A stretch of DNA of 64,000 nucleotides from Echinococcus granulosus (lineage: Eukaryota > Platyhelminthes > Cestoda > Cyclophyllidea > Taeniidae), in the NCBI RefSeq assembly GCF_000524195.1, contig NW_020170384.1, positions 1,167,989 to 1,231,988 on the forward strand, given 5' to 3'. Position numbers and translations under genes: made by a program. The notes under the pieces are model-generated. The model searched no databases. It was not told where the DNA came from and saw only the letters and a list, made by a program, of their open reading frames with translations. Of the stretch, positions 1 to 12,500 are shown piece after piece (position 1 is the first letter of the stretch; every line of letters begins with the position of its first letter).

Positions 1-772
1 CGGTCTTCTCTTCCTCGAGATCATGGCCGAATTCTCTAACAAGCTACTGCAGCAAGACAAGCGCAGCATATCAAGCTACACGTTCAGGGTAAGCATATAC
101 TGTATTCTTTTTCGCTGGCATATTGTTCTAACACGTTCACTTTTTTGTTATTATTGGCATATTTCAGATCTTCCCTCAAGCCTCTGGTGAGGAGTGGGCT
201 TCCCTACAAGCCTATAGAACAAGCCTTGATCCAGACGCTTCTGATCATCACCCACTGGGTACATCTAGCCAAAATATCGCCTCTGGCTCCGTTGGACCTT
301 CTGGTCGAGGTCGGGGTAGACCGAGAAGGCCACGTCCTGACGAAGTTATAGGTAGGTACTTCGCCTACGAGACATCAATTAGATCGACTCTTCACACAGT
401 GAAGTGCTCCATTGCTTCAATCAGCATTTTTTGGTTTTATGCAGTTAGTTGGTTAAAGACTGTGACAGCACACACATGGGATTGTTTAAAGTAGATCATA
501 ACACCACCGCGTATTTTAGATCCCGACGCGGCGCAATTTGTGACAGGGACGACGATAAAACGGAGGAAAGGGAACTCGGAGGACCTCTTTACTTCAGGAA
601 CTGCGTCCCCTGCCCGAAGACCCGGTCGTCCCCCTGGGTAGACTTAAATAAAACGCTTTTCCAACTGTTGCCGGAAAGTAGTAAACGTCCTGTTTTTCTT
701 GCCTGCAGGAGTGGTAAAAGGCAGGCGACGACACCCGTTATGCCTCCCGCGATGGCCCCGGTGGGCCATTGA
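1..772 (+). CDS. STAG: Cohesin subunit SA/STAG homologue, C-terminal part (5' end outside window)
   Basis: Four coding exons are joined in phase: 1-88, 168-351, 520-637 and 709-772, with the TGA stop at 770-772. They give the last 150 residues. The first exon encodes a helix containing AEFSNKLLQQDKRS, matching the conserved SEFSSKLLRQDKKT stretch of human STAG1/2, and the next has the WASLQAYRTSLD segment that corresponds to LPLMSYRNSLL. STAG proteins are HEAT-repeat subunits that contact RAD21 in the cohesin ring and load it on chromatin. Introns are 79, 168 and 71 nt. The tail after the HEAT region is short and basic, with two Gly-Arg-Pro-rich patches (RGRGRPRRPRP in exon 2 and RRPGRPP in exon 3) that resemble AT-hooks. 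It lacks the long acidic and serine-rich vertebrate C-terminus. The protein is truncated only by the window edge. Family assignment is fairly secure; STAG1 and STAG2 cannot be distinguished. Confidence 0.82.
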
Positions 773-2347
773 TACACACGCATCCATGGGGCAGCGTGTG
801 TTCCCCGAGCGACCCTCTTCCCCGGCAGCAGTACTATCACCACTCTACCCAAGACCCCCCAGTCCGTCCGTTAACCCACACGTCCTTCGAGCTGGCTCGT
901 TGCCTTGCCCCTTTTCCCCACCTTCCTCCAACATCGCATTCCCTTTTTCTCCATACAGCACCATAATTACATTGTACATACCCCAAAAAAAATTGCGTAC
1001 ACTCGCATCCAAACGTACGTGCACCTGAGATAGTCTGAACCTCCTCCCCCTCCTGGCACTGTTACCGTTTTGATATACGTGTGGACACCGGCCCTTTCCT
1101 TTTCCTCCTTTCTGCTAGATTGTTGTTCTGCGTTCTGATCCCCGCCTCCCGCGTTTTATTCGCCTTTGATGAACTGGTTTTCTCTTCACTTGAAGAGATG
1201 CGATTACATTGTAGACAGGTTCACCGTCCCCTCCCACGTTATATCTATCTCTCGTATATACATATGTATGTATACTTGTTATTATACGGTGTATGAAGTC
1301 GCCTAGGAGTTCTGCTGGCTTGTTCCCCCGCGCTGCCTCTCCCTCATTGTATCATACACATTGCACGCACCAATACGTGAATTCAGGATTCAGTCACTGG
1401 CCCCTGTGGAGGGTGGTGCACCGTTTCCCTCTCCGTGTGTGCTCTTTTAATACCAAATTTTGCACTAGATCGTTCTTGGTGAACGCTGGTCGGGTGTGCT
1501 TCCATTCGGTCATCACTTTGGCTCGGTCTGCGGGACGGTCAGGCTATTCTTTACACCCCTTGCTCCAAGTTGGCCGGGAATCTGGTTGTGCGTGCTTGGC
1601 GATGCTTGGAAGCATAATAAAGAGGTTTTCGAGAGGGTGTAGACTTCTAGCAGGTTGTGGACATTGCTAAAGATGGCGCTTTGGCTTCTGCAACGACGGC
1701 CAAATAGTCAGTCAAATGGGTGATGTGGCACGGGGTACTGTCGAGTTAGTTACTTTTACCTAATTTGGGCGCGACTTATTGCAGGGCTGGTAAGCATGGG
1801 AAATTGGCTACTGCATTTTACCAATGCAAAAGAAACCTGTTTTATTTTGGCGGACGTCCTTACATCTTTATCGAAATCAAAGCCAGGTGATTGCCGGAAT
1901 ATCATGTAAATCACTAGGATACACTTCATCATGAAAAATCCTTCACTATCCTACTGTGCGTATCTATGCGAGTAGGCAACACAGTAATCCGGCATTATTA
2001 CTACTGAGGTTTCATTCGTTACTTAAAACCGTGCAATGACCATTGAACAGTTAATTGTAATCTTAAAATCTTTTAAACATTAAATCGAAAAGTTGTTCGA
2101 CAAGTTTTTTTGCACATAAATGTGGTTTAGTTTGGTAAAGATTCCTTGCACTTAAGGAAATGACACAAGTGCTGAACTGTGACAAATTTGACAACAGCAT
2201 TTAAAAATATGCAGTTAAAGTAGTTGCATTCTTTCCTAAGAGTGTTGTTGAGTTCACTTTTACTCCTCATTTTTTTACGAGTTTCGTCTTTTGTTTGAGT
2301 TATTGAGACCCGGGTAGTCCGCTTTCTCCGGAACGAGTGTCTGCGCT
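773..2347 (+). other. STAG 3' UTR and STAG-RPS19 intergenic spacer
   Basis: No coding exon is supported here. The first part, up to about 1640, is probably the 3' UTR of the STAG gene: pyrimidine-rich, with open frames that have no family resemblance. The rest is spacer and the RPS19 promoter. A pyrimidine run (ctttctcc, about 2320-2327) lies roughly 20-30 bp before the RPS19 ATG and could serve as a terminal-oligopyrimidine start, but the transcription start cannot be read from sequence alone. Confidence 0.5.
1616..1621 (+). terminator. Candidate polyadenylation signal of STAG
   Basis: A canonical AATAAA lies 844 nt after the STAG stop codon, before the RPS19 gene. It is the best 3'-end signal between the two genes. 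The AATAAA at about 648 falls inside the last STAG intron and was not used. Confidence 0.5.
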
Positions 2348-3041
2348 ATGGTAGGCGTTCTCATGTGCCGTTACTGCTTTAGGTGCGTCTCTCCGTTAAG
2401 GACGTCGATGGTCATACCTACATTGCTGCTTTGGCTAAATTTCTCAAGAAGTGAGTGTCTGCATTCTTTGCCCCTCGGCAAAATATGAATTCGAAACACC
2501 CCACGTGCACACTCCTGTTCTAATCGCAAGTGGTTTTAAAAGTTACGGTCCCTTGCCTTTCTTTTACTAGAACTGGGAAGATAAGGGTTCCTGACTGGGT
2601 AGATGTTGTGAAACTATCGACTGCCAACGAGCAGGCTCCCCACGACCCCGACTGGTTCTACGTACGCTGTGCTGCTGTACTTCGTCACCTTTACCTCAGG
2701 CCCACCGGTCTAACTGGCCTCAGCAAGGCCTTCGGTCGTGGCAAGCGAAATGGTGTTTGCCCGCGCCACCACGTGCGTGCCTCTACTTCCATACTCCGCC
2801 GATGCCTCCATGAAGTCGAGAACATGGGTCTTGTCGAAAAGCGAACGGATGGGTGAGGTTCTTCCCGTGCCCACTAATCCTTTTATGCATTACTCATTGA
2901 CTACAACGACTTATCATTCCAAAGTATGCTGATCACTGTCGTGTATCTCACTTTAGTGGCAGAGAAATTTCACGCACTGGCCGCCGTGATATGGACAGTG
3001 TTGCATATGAAACTGCCAAGGCTCTCCGCGCGGCTAAGTGA
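2348..3041 (+). CDS. RPS19: 40S ribosomal protein S19 (eS19)
   Basis: Exons are 2348-2350 (ATG only), 2383-2450, 2571-2852 and 2957-3041, ending in TGA. The product is 145 aa, exactly the human RPS19 length. Conserved blocks are visible in order: SVKDVDGHTYIAALAKFLKK, KIRVPDWVDVVKL, DPDWFYVRCAAVLRHLYLR, the RNGV loop, and GREISRTGRRDMDSVA in the last exon. eS19 is part of the small-subunit head and is needed for maturation of the 3' end of 18S rRNA. The start was chosen because the ATG is followed at once by GTAGGC. A 32-nt intron ending in TTTAG then restores the family N-terminus MVRLSVKDV. The other introns are 120 and 104 nt. The gene converges on KATNB1, whose stop is 532 bp away. Confidence 0.95.
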
Positions 3042-3049
3042 ATGCTATG

Positions 3050-3055
3050 AATAAA
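3050..3055 (+). terminator. RPS19 polyadenylation signal
   Basis: AATAAA begins eight nucleotides after the RPS19 stop codon, giving a very short 3' UTR, as is common for ribosomal protein genes. It lies in the convergent interval between RPS19 and KATNB1. Confidence 0.75.
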
Positions 3056-3573
3056 CTGTACAGCGGTTCTCCATGTTTTTTCTCACTATGGGGATGTTCC
3101 TGCACTGCCCTCCGGTCCTTAACTCTATTTGGGGGTGCGGTGTGCTCAAACTATGCTGCGGTACAGGTCCTCCCTGTACCCTCACGCAAATTTGTGTGGC
3201 TTTGTGCTCGGACGAGATTTAATTCCGGCGGCCCCGATCCTGTTGGCAGTTGGGCCTCCCGTGTCTATTGAGTGGCAGTCATTTGTGGGGATTAACGTCC
3301 AGTGTGAGCTGGGTAGGTTACCGCTTGGTGCTCCCTGCAACCATGTCGCTTCTAGTAATGCGCAGATACCCTAGCTAGGGGAGTCACTGAATCGTGGGTG
3401 GCCCCCGCCTCGGCATGTTGAAGCAGGACTGTTCCGTTTATCGATGCTCTTATTATGTACAGAGTTTATCACGCGGGTTTGGGGGTTGAGGTATAAGGGG
3501 AAGAAGCGAGTAAGGATTATTGCCGGAACAGGGGCGATGTGTAAATTAGGTGTGGTCAGCGTGGTAGGTTCCG
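3056..3573 (-). other. Convergent interval, probably KATNB1 3' UTR
   Basis: No further exon is supported between the RPS19 3' end and the KATNB1 stop. Read on the minus strand, it is downstream of KATNB1 and should hold its 3' UTR. The clearest minus-strand poly(A) candidate is an ATTAAA variant at 3223-3218; no canonical AATAAA is present on that strand. Open frames on both strands here have no family resemblance. Confidence 0.45.
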
Positions 3574-6500
3574 TCATTCGAGCAAGGAAAACAACGCAGA
3601 GACTTCGCGTCCGTATTGTCCGGCCTTGGCAGCGACGTCTTTTGAGTCGAAAGCAGATCGGATGGCCTCCAGGTGGGTCACGCACGTTTGGCACTTTGCT
3701 CGCCTAAAATGCCAGAGATGGTTGATATTGGGGGTATTTAATATTATTCCGTCGAACAATAGGTGGTAGCCCCTGATTGTGGGTGAGGCGGCCGTGCTAT
3801 TTGTACTTATGAGTAACGGGCGGGAAACGCCGTGTCGCCACACAAATCTTACCGTTCTTCATGGGTTATGTCAACACCGATTCCATGAGCTGAATTAAGG
3901 GTCTGACGAATGAGGTTGGCAAAGTTTTTGAGTATCAGTCGCACAGCCTGGCAGGTGGTTTCCACATACCTGTTAAGAAGGGAAAAACTCGGTCAGAATC
4001 ACATAGGTTGGTGATATTTGGTAAACAATAATCCACTTACGTGGGATATTTGCTCCAAATAAGTTTAGATAACTGCGGTAGTAGCACGGCAACCAGATCT
4101 AGGCTCCATTGCTTACTAGAAATAAAAAATAGCTGAATTAGATTTCTGAAACAGTGAGGCCTAAAGCGGTGAGTTCCTCGGCTTGTTCAACATACAACTG
4201 ACCGCCTAGGCATCAATGATAGAGAAGTTCAGCAGCTGTACTGCAAAGACCCTTTAGTTTCTTTTAGGTGAGGGAACACTTAGAGAATTATAGCATGAAA
4301 GAGCAAAAAAACATCGTTAAAAAAGAAATTTAGGCACAAGTTCTCTGCACCAATTCTGGAACGGGAAACAATATAAACCAATGTCGGATTTGCAGAGGGA
4401 GTGAATCGCAGCATAGGAATTCTAGACTGCTTAGTCAAATCACGGGCCAACTCAGCTGGAAGGTTTGGTCGGCAGGGCGAACACGATTTGCACACCTATC
4501 GGCTGGTTAAATAGGGTGACAAGGTTTATTGGATAAACGACAAAGTAGTGAACAAGGAGTCGCTCAGTCAGTTTTTCCCGTTTTATATGGAAAGAGCAAT
4601 CTGTCAAGGGACAAAGAGGTGTCCTTGACATTGGAATTTGCATTTATGCTTATTTCACCACAATGCAAAAGGCTCTTCATCTTCCTAAATACTAAGTCAA
4701 CCCGTCCAGTAGCAATTAAAACAACACTTACGAGCGAACGAAAACACAAAGGTAGTCTACTCAGTAGATCGTATGTGCAGCTACTAGAAATAATTAATTC
4801 GGGATCGCCTCCATTCACGAAGGCCAGAGGAAATGAGAAAGAGGCGTCCCATTTTCGAATATGATCATGCAGATTTAGGCTGTCTGTCTATCCGAGAACT
4901 TAAGCCAATTCCACTATTTGTGAGCAAACAAGACAGCACACGACTGCAGTTATTCCGTTAAGTAGTTGATCCGCATAAATTTCCCGCCCAAAAGTACTGT
5001 TCCCAGGCAGAAGCTGACCCATAGGAGAGGAGAACGCGGAGAACATCGACAAAGACAGCCTGATCCTGCATAAGAATGGCCGACTCGAGGGCGGCGCACA
5101 AATTCTCCCGGGGCCAGAGAAGGCGCACCGTGGTGAGACTCTTCTGCCGTGCCGACAGCACCGCCAGCAGTGCTGCATGGGGAGTTCGCAACCGGTGCAG
5201 CGTCGTCATCTCACCGCCGCCGGCACCGCGGTTCACTGTCTCCTTTGCGGCAGCAGTGGTGCGTGGCACCGGCGTCTTGGAAGGCACGATGGTGCCATCA
5301 CCTATCATGTTCCACATGTTGGCGAAGGGATCGTTAATGTCGGAGCCTTTACCGCCCGACGCGTTGAGCTAAAACAAGGAGGGGATGAAATGACGATGTA
5401 CACTGGCCAGTGGCATAGATTCTTATCCCATCCTATGGAAAAAGAGTCGTCCAGGATTGGTGAATGTCTGCAACTCGGAAAGCTTCCGCCTCTGCGGGAT
5501 CCTTCTTTTTCCTGTGTAATCCCCAAACATTCTAGAAAGCCTTGAAACACGCATTCAATTCTCCTGAGTAGTCAATATGACGTGCAGATAAACATCAAAT
5601 GGGCTAATAGTTATCATACGATCAATGCCAATCAAATACACTAAATAGGCAAAAACAGAACCATTCTGTGCTTCCACTAACGATCCTGCACAACCGAAGC
5701 CCCTAGCTTACTTGAACTTGTCGACAAATAAAGAAGTCCGTTTTAAAGACGGTCTTCTGAGTACCCTGGTTGAGAACTCCAAACTCAAACAAATAAGCAC
5801 GGATTTGTAACAGGTTCGTAAAGGCAAGTGCCCTTGTGAATGATCAAATTTACATACCCAAATGTGCCCTTAGTGTTCAACAGAAAGGCACTACAGTTAA
5901 TTAGTGAAGGATTAATGATGGAAACCGAGGAACAAACAAGGCATGGATCGATAATTTCCGTCTCTCAATACTTTGAATGAGGGATCAAATAACGGTTTAT
6001 TTTAACCAAATAAAGAGGTCTTTTGGTTAGCATTACATTCAATTCAAAATTATGGCAGATGTTACTACGACTGGCACCGCCGATACAATGGTCAAGGTCA
6101 CAGAGAGGGATACACAACCACAAGAAATTAGTGGCTGGTTAGAAGGAACCAAAAAGAGGAACACAAGACAAGTGTAGATTCATTAGCATCCCTCGTCGAT
6201 GTTTTTGAGCCTGAAGTGAGGGTAAATTCACAGATATGACTTGACTGCCACGATTAAAATGCACGTTGCCAAAACGCATAGAAATGACTTTTTGCAGTTT
6301 AACGGAGGAGTATCAACATGAATGAACAAAGTACGAAGAGAATATTTGCGATTCGCCTACTCTTGCCTGCCAGAAGAGAAGAATGCAGAGATGATTTTCA
6401 TTATTTAGAGGAGACATTAGTTTGCAAAAATTTCACGCTACTCAATTCGAAAAGGCAACTAAAATCACTATTCCAGGAAAGGAGCAATGAAAACGCGTTC

Positions 6501-9500
6501 CAGTCGGCTAACAAATTACTAACAATGAAGAAAAGGATAGGAAATTAGGTAACCTCAATAATATTGTTCTTCTTAGCAGTTTATTTATAAATCGTTGATA
6601 CAAAAACGCGACGAAAATAGATGAAAGATGACGTATTTGGGTGATAAGTGTAACATTCATCCACATTTACTGAAAACAATAAGCTATGGAAGTTTTACCG
6701 TTCATCATACCATCCTTTGAATGAAGAGACACTAAATATGGTAGTTAATTGTCAAATTCCTCTCGAATATTTATAATGAGCGAAAAATTTATGAAGCTCA
6801 ATGAAAAAAATTGCCGCCTTTAAAAGCTGAAACAGTGATTTTGGTATAACGATAAACAGCAGTACATCCTATTTATAATACAATTAAGGACTAGAAGTGA
6901 AAATAATGTCAAGCCTCAACCCCAAGATACTAATATTGTTCCCGGTCACAGGTGAAATTCCGTAAGCTATATCGCTCCTTTCTTTTGCACATTCAGCCTG
7001 TCAGATTAAATACTAATATTTTTATTTGCATAGGTTAGTGGATAATTTTATTACAAATTAGCTTACTTCTAGTAAATAAATATGCTCGATTTCGTATCAA
7101 ATCTCCAGGATCATGTTACTTAAGTGCATTATAAGTGTCAAACATACTTGGAACACGACGTCCCATACGATATGTCCGAGCTCAGTCGGAAAACAATGAC
7201 TGCCATGACATCATGGATGCCTTTAGAGAGGCGTCCAATATCGATTAACAAGGACTACCAGCAGCCAGCTTGGAGTAGCCACCCCCCGCCAGAAGGAGCC
7301 AGCATGAAGTTGCCTAGTGGCTAGCAGCATGAGTCACTGGCAGCAGCTTACACCCTGAACATGAGTGGTAGAACTTACAGGCAAGAAGTCGGAGATCTCC
7401 AACTTATCGTTCTCTGCACAAACGGTCGTGTCAGCGTCGGTCACAGCTACAAGACAAAGAGAAATGACCAAAGTGAGAAGGGTTGGTATGAGATATGCAA
7501 AAGGTCACCATCACTAATCGAGGAGAAATCGCCACGAATTACAAGGCGTTAACTTTAAAAAAAGTGGAATAGTTACAGTAAGCCATAAAGATGGGTCAGT
7601 ACTATCTCCCTGGACAAACCGGAATAAATAGTTCAAATGCAATGCGAAAATATGGGAATGAGAATGGGAATCCATACTAACCTGTGCTACCATTCGCCAT
7701 CGTCAACTCCAAAATTACAAAACAGAAGTTAAACACATAACTGTACCATTAGAATGTAGCAGTAGCAGTGGAGCGTCAGGATAGAACGGTGATACACTCC
7801 TATGTGGTAAATTCCTGCTAGCTGGAGCAGTCTCAAAAGCAAGGACGGGTCTCATGAAGAAAGAAAGGTAAGCCAGTCTTATCAGATGATAATATGGATC
7901 TGCAAACCTTTACGACAGCGTGCCATAACACCATCGCCACTGTCACCGCATGTACGATTTTCCTATCTCAGACCTGCAAACGGATGTTGGACGACTGCCA
8001 TGCATCAATCATGGGGACAATGCACCAATCTCATGCTGCGTGGTTGAGTTTAAAACATGGCATTGGATGAGGAACACTAAGCTTAAACAAACACAAACAG
8101 TGGAGTATCTGGGTTTAGGTGGCCGATTGCCTTTGAGACCCTGGTATCAAACATGTTAATAACTGTCAGCCCTCAAAGCCCTACTAAGCATTCAATTTTA
8201 GGGAAGATTGCCGATGAAAACTGCTATCTGGACAAATCGAAGGGGTTGGTGAAGCATTTTGAAAGATAGGCCACCATACTGCGTAAGTCAAGCCGCATAC
8301 GGTAAATTGACGCTTTGGGATTGCTGGGCGACAATCCGGTAGAATGAAGAAAATGAGAATGCCCTCTCTGGCAAAAATAGTCATTTTTCAACTGTAGACT
8401 CCTATAAAATCGGCGACTGTGATCAGTGCATTAGTAAGGTGTACTTATTTATTTATATATCGAGTCTCCAGATAAACAAATAACGTTTGATTGATGTACG
8501 ACGAAGTGGAATCGTAATTCATTCAATTCATTCATTCATTCAATTTTTATCGCCTGAAATTCGTTTTGATTTGACTCGGACGCCCTCTGTAACACGCTAC
8601 AAAACGTTGTAAAGGAGAGAAAATACCAGTGTGCGTAAATGCAGCAATTTTGTAACTAGGATGGGGGAAGCAGCAAGGATAATGGCTGCACTGCATCACA
8701 TAATTGCGCACGTTTGACAAAAAATGAAGCCAATCGACCAATGAGAAAAGACTTACGAATGTTGGACTGCAGCATTGGCGGAGGACAAAAAGGGCCACTG
8801 TCCTCGTCCTCTCCCTCGCTGGAGGGCGCGCGAAAGGGTTTTTGCGGCGGTCTGACGGTCGCATTCGTTTGTGATGGTGGTGGCGGAGCCCTGGTACCAC
8901 TGCTACCGGCCATGGGGCGCGTGGGACTGCGCGCAATTGCGCGTTTGGGCTTGAAGACGCGATTGTAGGCCGTCACATCATCGATTACAAGACGCGAATC
9001 GTCAGCATCCGAGGGAATATCCATTGCCGCTGTGGACGACTCCTCCTGCGCACAACAAGCCTATATTCAATCGCAAAATCCAACTACGTACATACACATA
9101 AGGAGAAGTAGGACAACTTCCCAGTGCAAAATATGGGCATAGCTAAACCTCGAAAGTCATCTTCAGTTGCTAATCTTGAAAGTTTAAAAAAGTGATGACA
9201 TTCAAAACCGAATCCCGTCTGCATTTGACAAGCCCGCAGAGAGGTAAGTGCCACATTATTGTGGTCAATTGAAAAGACCATTTACCATCACCGGGCAGAG
9301 CAGGTGCGTTGATGGTTACCTTAACTTCGTAAGGTTACAAAGACAATCCAACATCCTACTGTCGATAACGAGCCCACATTCAAGCATAACAGCCACCCCG
9401 CACTGACAACGCCAGGTTTGGTCATTACCAAGACGCATCCAATTTTATTTGTGGTGCGTTCAAAGGTACCTCAACATCTCATTGGGCCGCCGATGTCAGA

Positions 9501-12500
9501 TCCAAATGAAACATGTTTGTTGAAGAGACAGAATAAGTAAACCAATTAGACTAGAAAGGTAATTCAGGAATACAGTTACGCCCAAAGTGCCCGATGTGCT
9601 GCCTTGTAATTCTTATATTAAAACCCTGACAACTGGGAGTCACTTATCTGCGAGATCTGAAGGGAGCATTTCAACAAAAAAGGGAAAATGAATTGGCCGT
9701 TAGTCTTCGATGTGGCGACAAATTACGACACCTGCAACTAACTTGTACTTGCATTTGTGAGACTCGCATCTCAGGCATTTAATCTGACCCGTAGTATGGC
9801 CGACCCGAGATCGTCCAACATCTAGTAAAGTAGCCGTATCAATGGTTGCTTTAACTACGTGCGCAATCGCATCCAGGTTCACGCTGCAAACTAAAGTGAT
9901 GTTTCTTTGATTGTAATGTAGAAAGAGTATAAAACTGAGTTAAATGATGCCAAACATTTGGTAGGGATAAAATATTTCTCGCCAAACTTACAGTGCGCCC
10001 TTCCCAAATTTAAAGATTTTAGCCTTGCTAGATCAAGCAACTAATCGCAATTCGACATAGACACTGGAGCGATACAAATGTCAGCGTGTTCGGTCAAGTA
10101 CGTATACTTAAAAACCTACAATAATTGAAATGTGAAAGTCTTTTTTAGCAAAACGACTCCATTTGAACTTCGACTGGACAGAAAAAAAAGGGATTTTGCA
10201 AGTTTGGTAGGAAACGCTTTAGATGCAATCCTAATCCGAGTCAAAGCCAACAAGACCAAAAGTTGAATTCATTCAAAATTAACCCATATTCCAATCTGTC
10301 AGATTCACTGTAAAGAAATTTGATCCGATTTGAGGCTCTTCACAATAGTTAGCACTTATTGTCGAAATTTAGCAAAGATGATCTCAAGACTAGATAAGAT
10401 CTTGTTGCAGGACAGACATCGCTGGTTCTGCCAATCAGAACCCAAAGAAACGGCACCAGTTTGGATCAGAGAGGTGAGAGAGACGGGGAACGTACGGGAA
10501 CAACGCGAGGCTTGATAGTCTCCCCTTTGAAAGAGAAAGACTTCCGGATAGAGGCCGACTGGGTGTGACGCAGATCACTTTTACATCGGGCTAATTGCTG
10601 AGCTGGCCGGAGAGGCTAAAAAAGGAAGAAAAAGGTAAGATCACTGAAAGCATAATTAGGCTAAGCGTGCTGAATGCAGAGCCAATGCTCCAAATCACCG
10701 GTACATTGTAGTCCCACGGTCCATGAGTGGATTCAGTGAGGTGAATTAGAGCATTGTATAGCGAACAATGAAACGTTGAGATAGAAATCAAAAGTTTGAT
10801 GAGCTTTAAGCTGTAATGATAGTCCATCACATGAAACTAATGAACAGGAGGTAAAGTTACCAACGCCTACATCAATTGTTTAAAAATACCCTTGATTAAC
10901 CGAAACCGATTCATCAACTGGGCGTAAACTAAAAGCCAGTTGATTTCAAGAAAACTGAAGTCTGACACCCTTCATATTTATGTAACACGTTGGTTGTTTG
11001 TTTAACTCTCATTTTTGGTAAGGGGCCACTTCAGGACTTTGCCTAGCGGCCTGGCCGTGCCAGTAGCCTCCCAGCCCTCCTGCAAGTCGACAATACATAT
11101 TCTGTCCGCGTATTTTGTCTCCACTCGTCTTCACGGAAGTCTCGGAGAGCTATATTTATGCACGAAAATGCCACCCTGTGAAAAGTAGGTTTCGTGCAAC
11201 CGATATTCCTCCAACACTTAGACGATATAAATATTCTAAAATATTGTTATAAAAAGCTCAAATCAAATAGAAACACAAGTAAACTGAGTTATCAAAAAAT
11301 TGAATGAGCATTTGGAACAGTGAGCAAGTGCGTTGTCCAAAGGAAGATTGCGACTGGACGGAAAGAGGATTGTGAAAGACGACTTTGTGCATTTACGTAC
11401 CCCTTCTTCAACTGAACCATTTAAATCATCGAATTATATATAGAGAACAACCAAATACAGTCCTTAATCAGTAAAGCCATAGCATGAAACTGAAAGAAGG
11501 TTCAGTAAGATGGGGGAAGCGGTAGCTACTAAAGGCACACAAATCACAAAAAAAGCGGATTTATGATTTCGTCACCAAAAAAAGCAACAAAAGACCTTTG
11601 TGATGTTGCCGAATTGGGTATCAACCAGCTTATAAATCGAAAGCAAAATGTGGATGAAGTTGAATCCTTCTTGCTTAGGATACAGACAGAGAGGGGTGTC
11701 TACGGTCTATGATGACAATGTAGGGGCGAGATTTTTGCAGGATGAGGGGGTTCGATAATAACCTAGGTAGAATACTGGACGGTGTCGAAATCGCAAAAGA
11801 GGGGAGGACGAATGAAAACAGTAAGTAGGCCTGCGATGCTAAGGTATATCATGTGTTTAAAAATATTTCGATTTTAGATAAGCGCTCTCAAGAAAAATGT
11901 TTGGCGAGCGAAATGACACCCGAACGAATGCTCACAACATTGACAAGCATTCAACCCACAAAAAAACCCTTTAATACAAATAGACTCAAAAATTTTACTG
12001 CTAGGATGAGCAGTCGCCCGAGAATCCTCGTTGTCATTTCGAAAAAAAAGATTTCAGCGATGAATGAGCAACAACAGCAAAATATATCACCTCACCTCAT
12101 CGGCAGAGGGGAGAGAAATGGGTGTGAGAATCCCTCCGCCACCGCTGTCAACGTCCTGAGTGCCGAGTCGGCGGTTTTGTGGAGAGGAGGGCGAGGAGGG
12201 TTGGGAGCGGAGTTGGTGGAATGGCGAGGTAAAGGGGGCGCAGGATTTCACGTCGGCGATATAGGTGGCCACCACTGAGGCGGAGAGCGAGGCTCCCACT
12301 AGTTGGTTGAAGCTCGGCGCCACCGCCATGTCCACCACTCCGCCACCGCCGCGCCAGCCCACTTGTACTGTCTCCAAGCACGACATGGTCTCAAAGTGGT
12401 AGATCTGTATGGGGGAACGAAAAAGTGTAAGAAGGTTCCTTAATAACATTACCTGAATTTCTTCGAAAACAATTATCGCTAGCTGGGGTTAGGAGCGAAG

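Noticed and set aside
5076..5545. Plus-strand frames of up to 122 codons
   Set aside because: They are antisense to the KATNB1 con80 exon; their alanine-, arginine- and proline-rich make-up follows from that exon's GC content.
11853..12278. Plus-strand frame of 141 codons
   Set aside because: It is the antisense shadow of the KATNB1 propeller-closing exon (12404-12096), which has clear homology on the minus strand.
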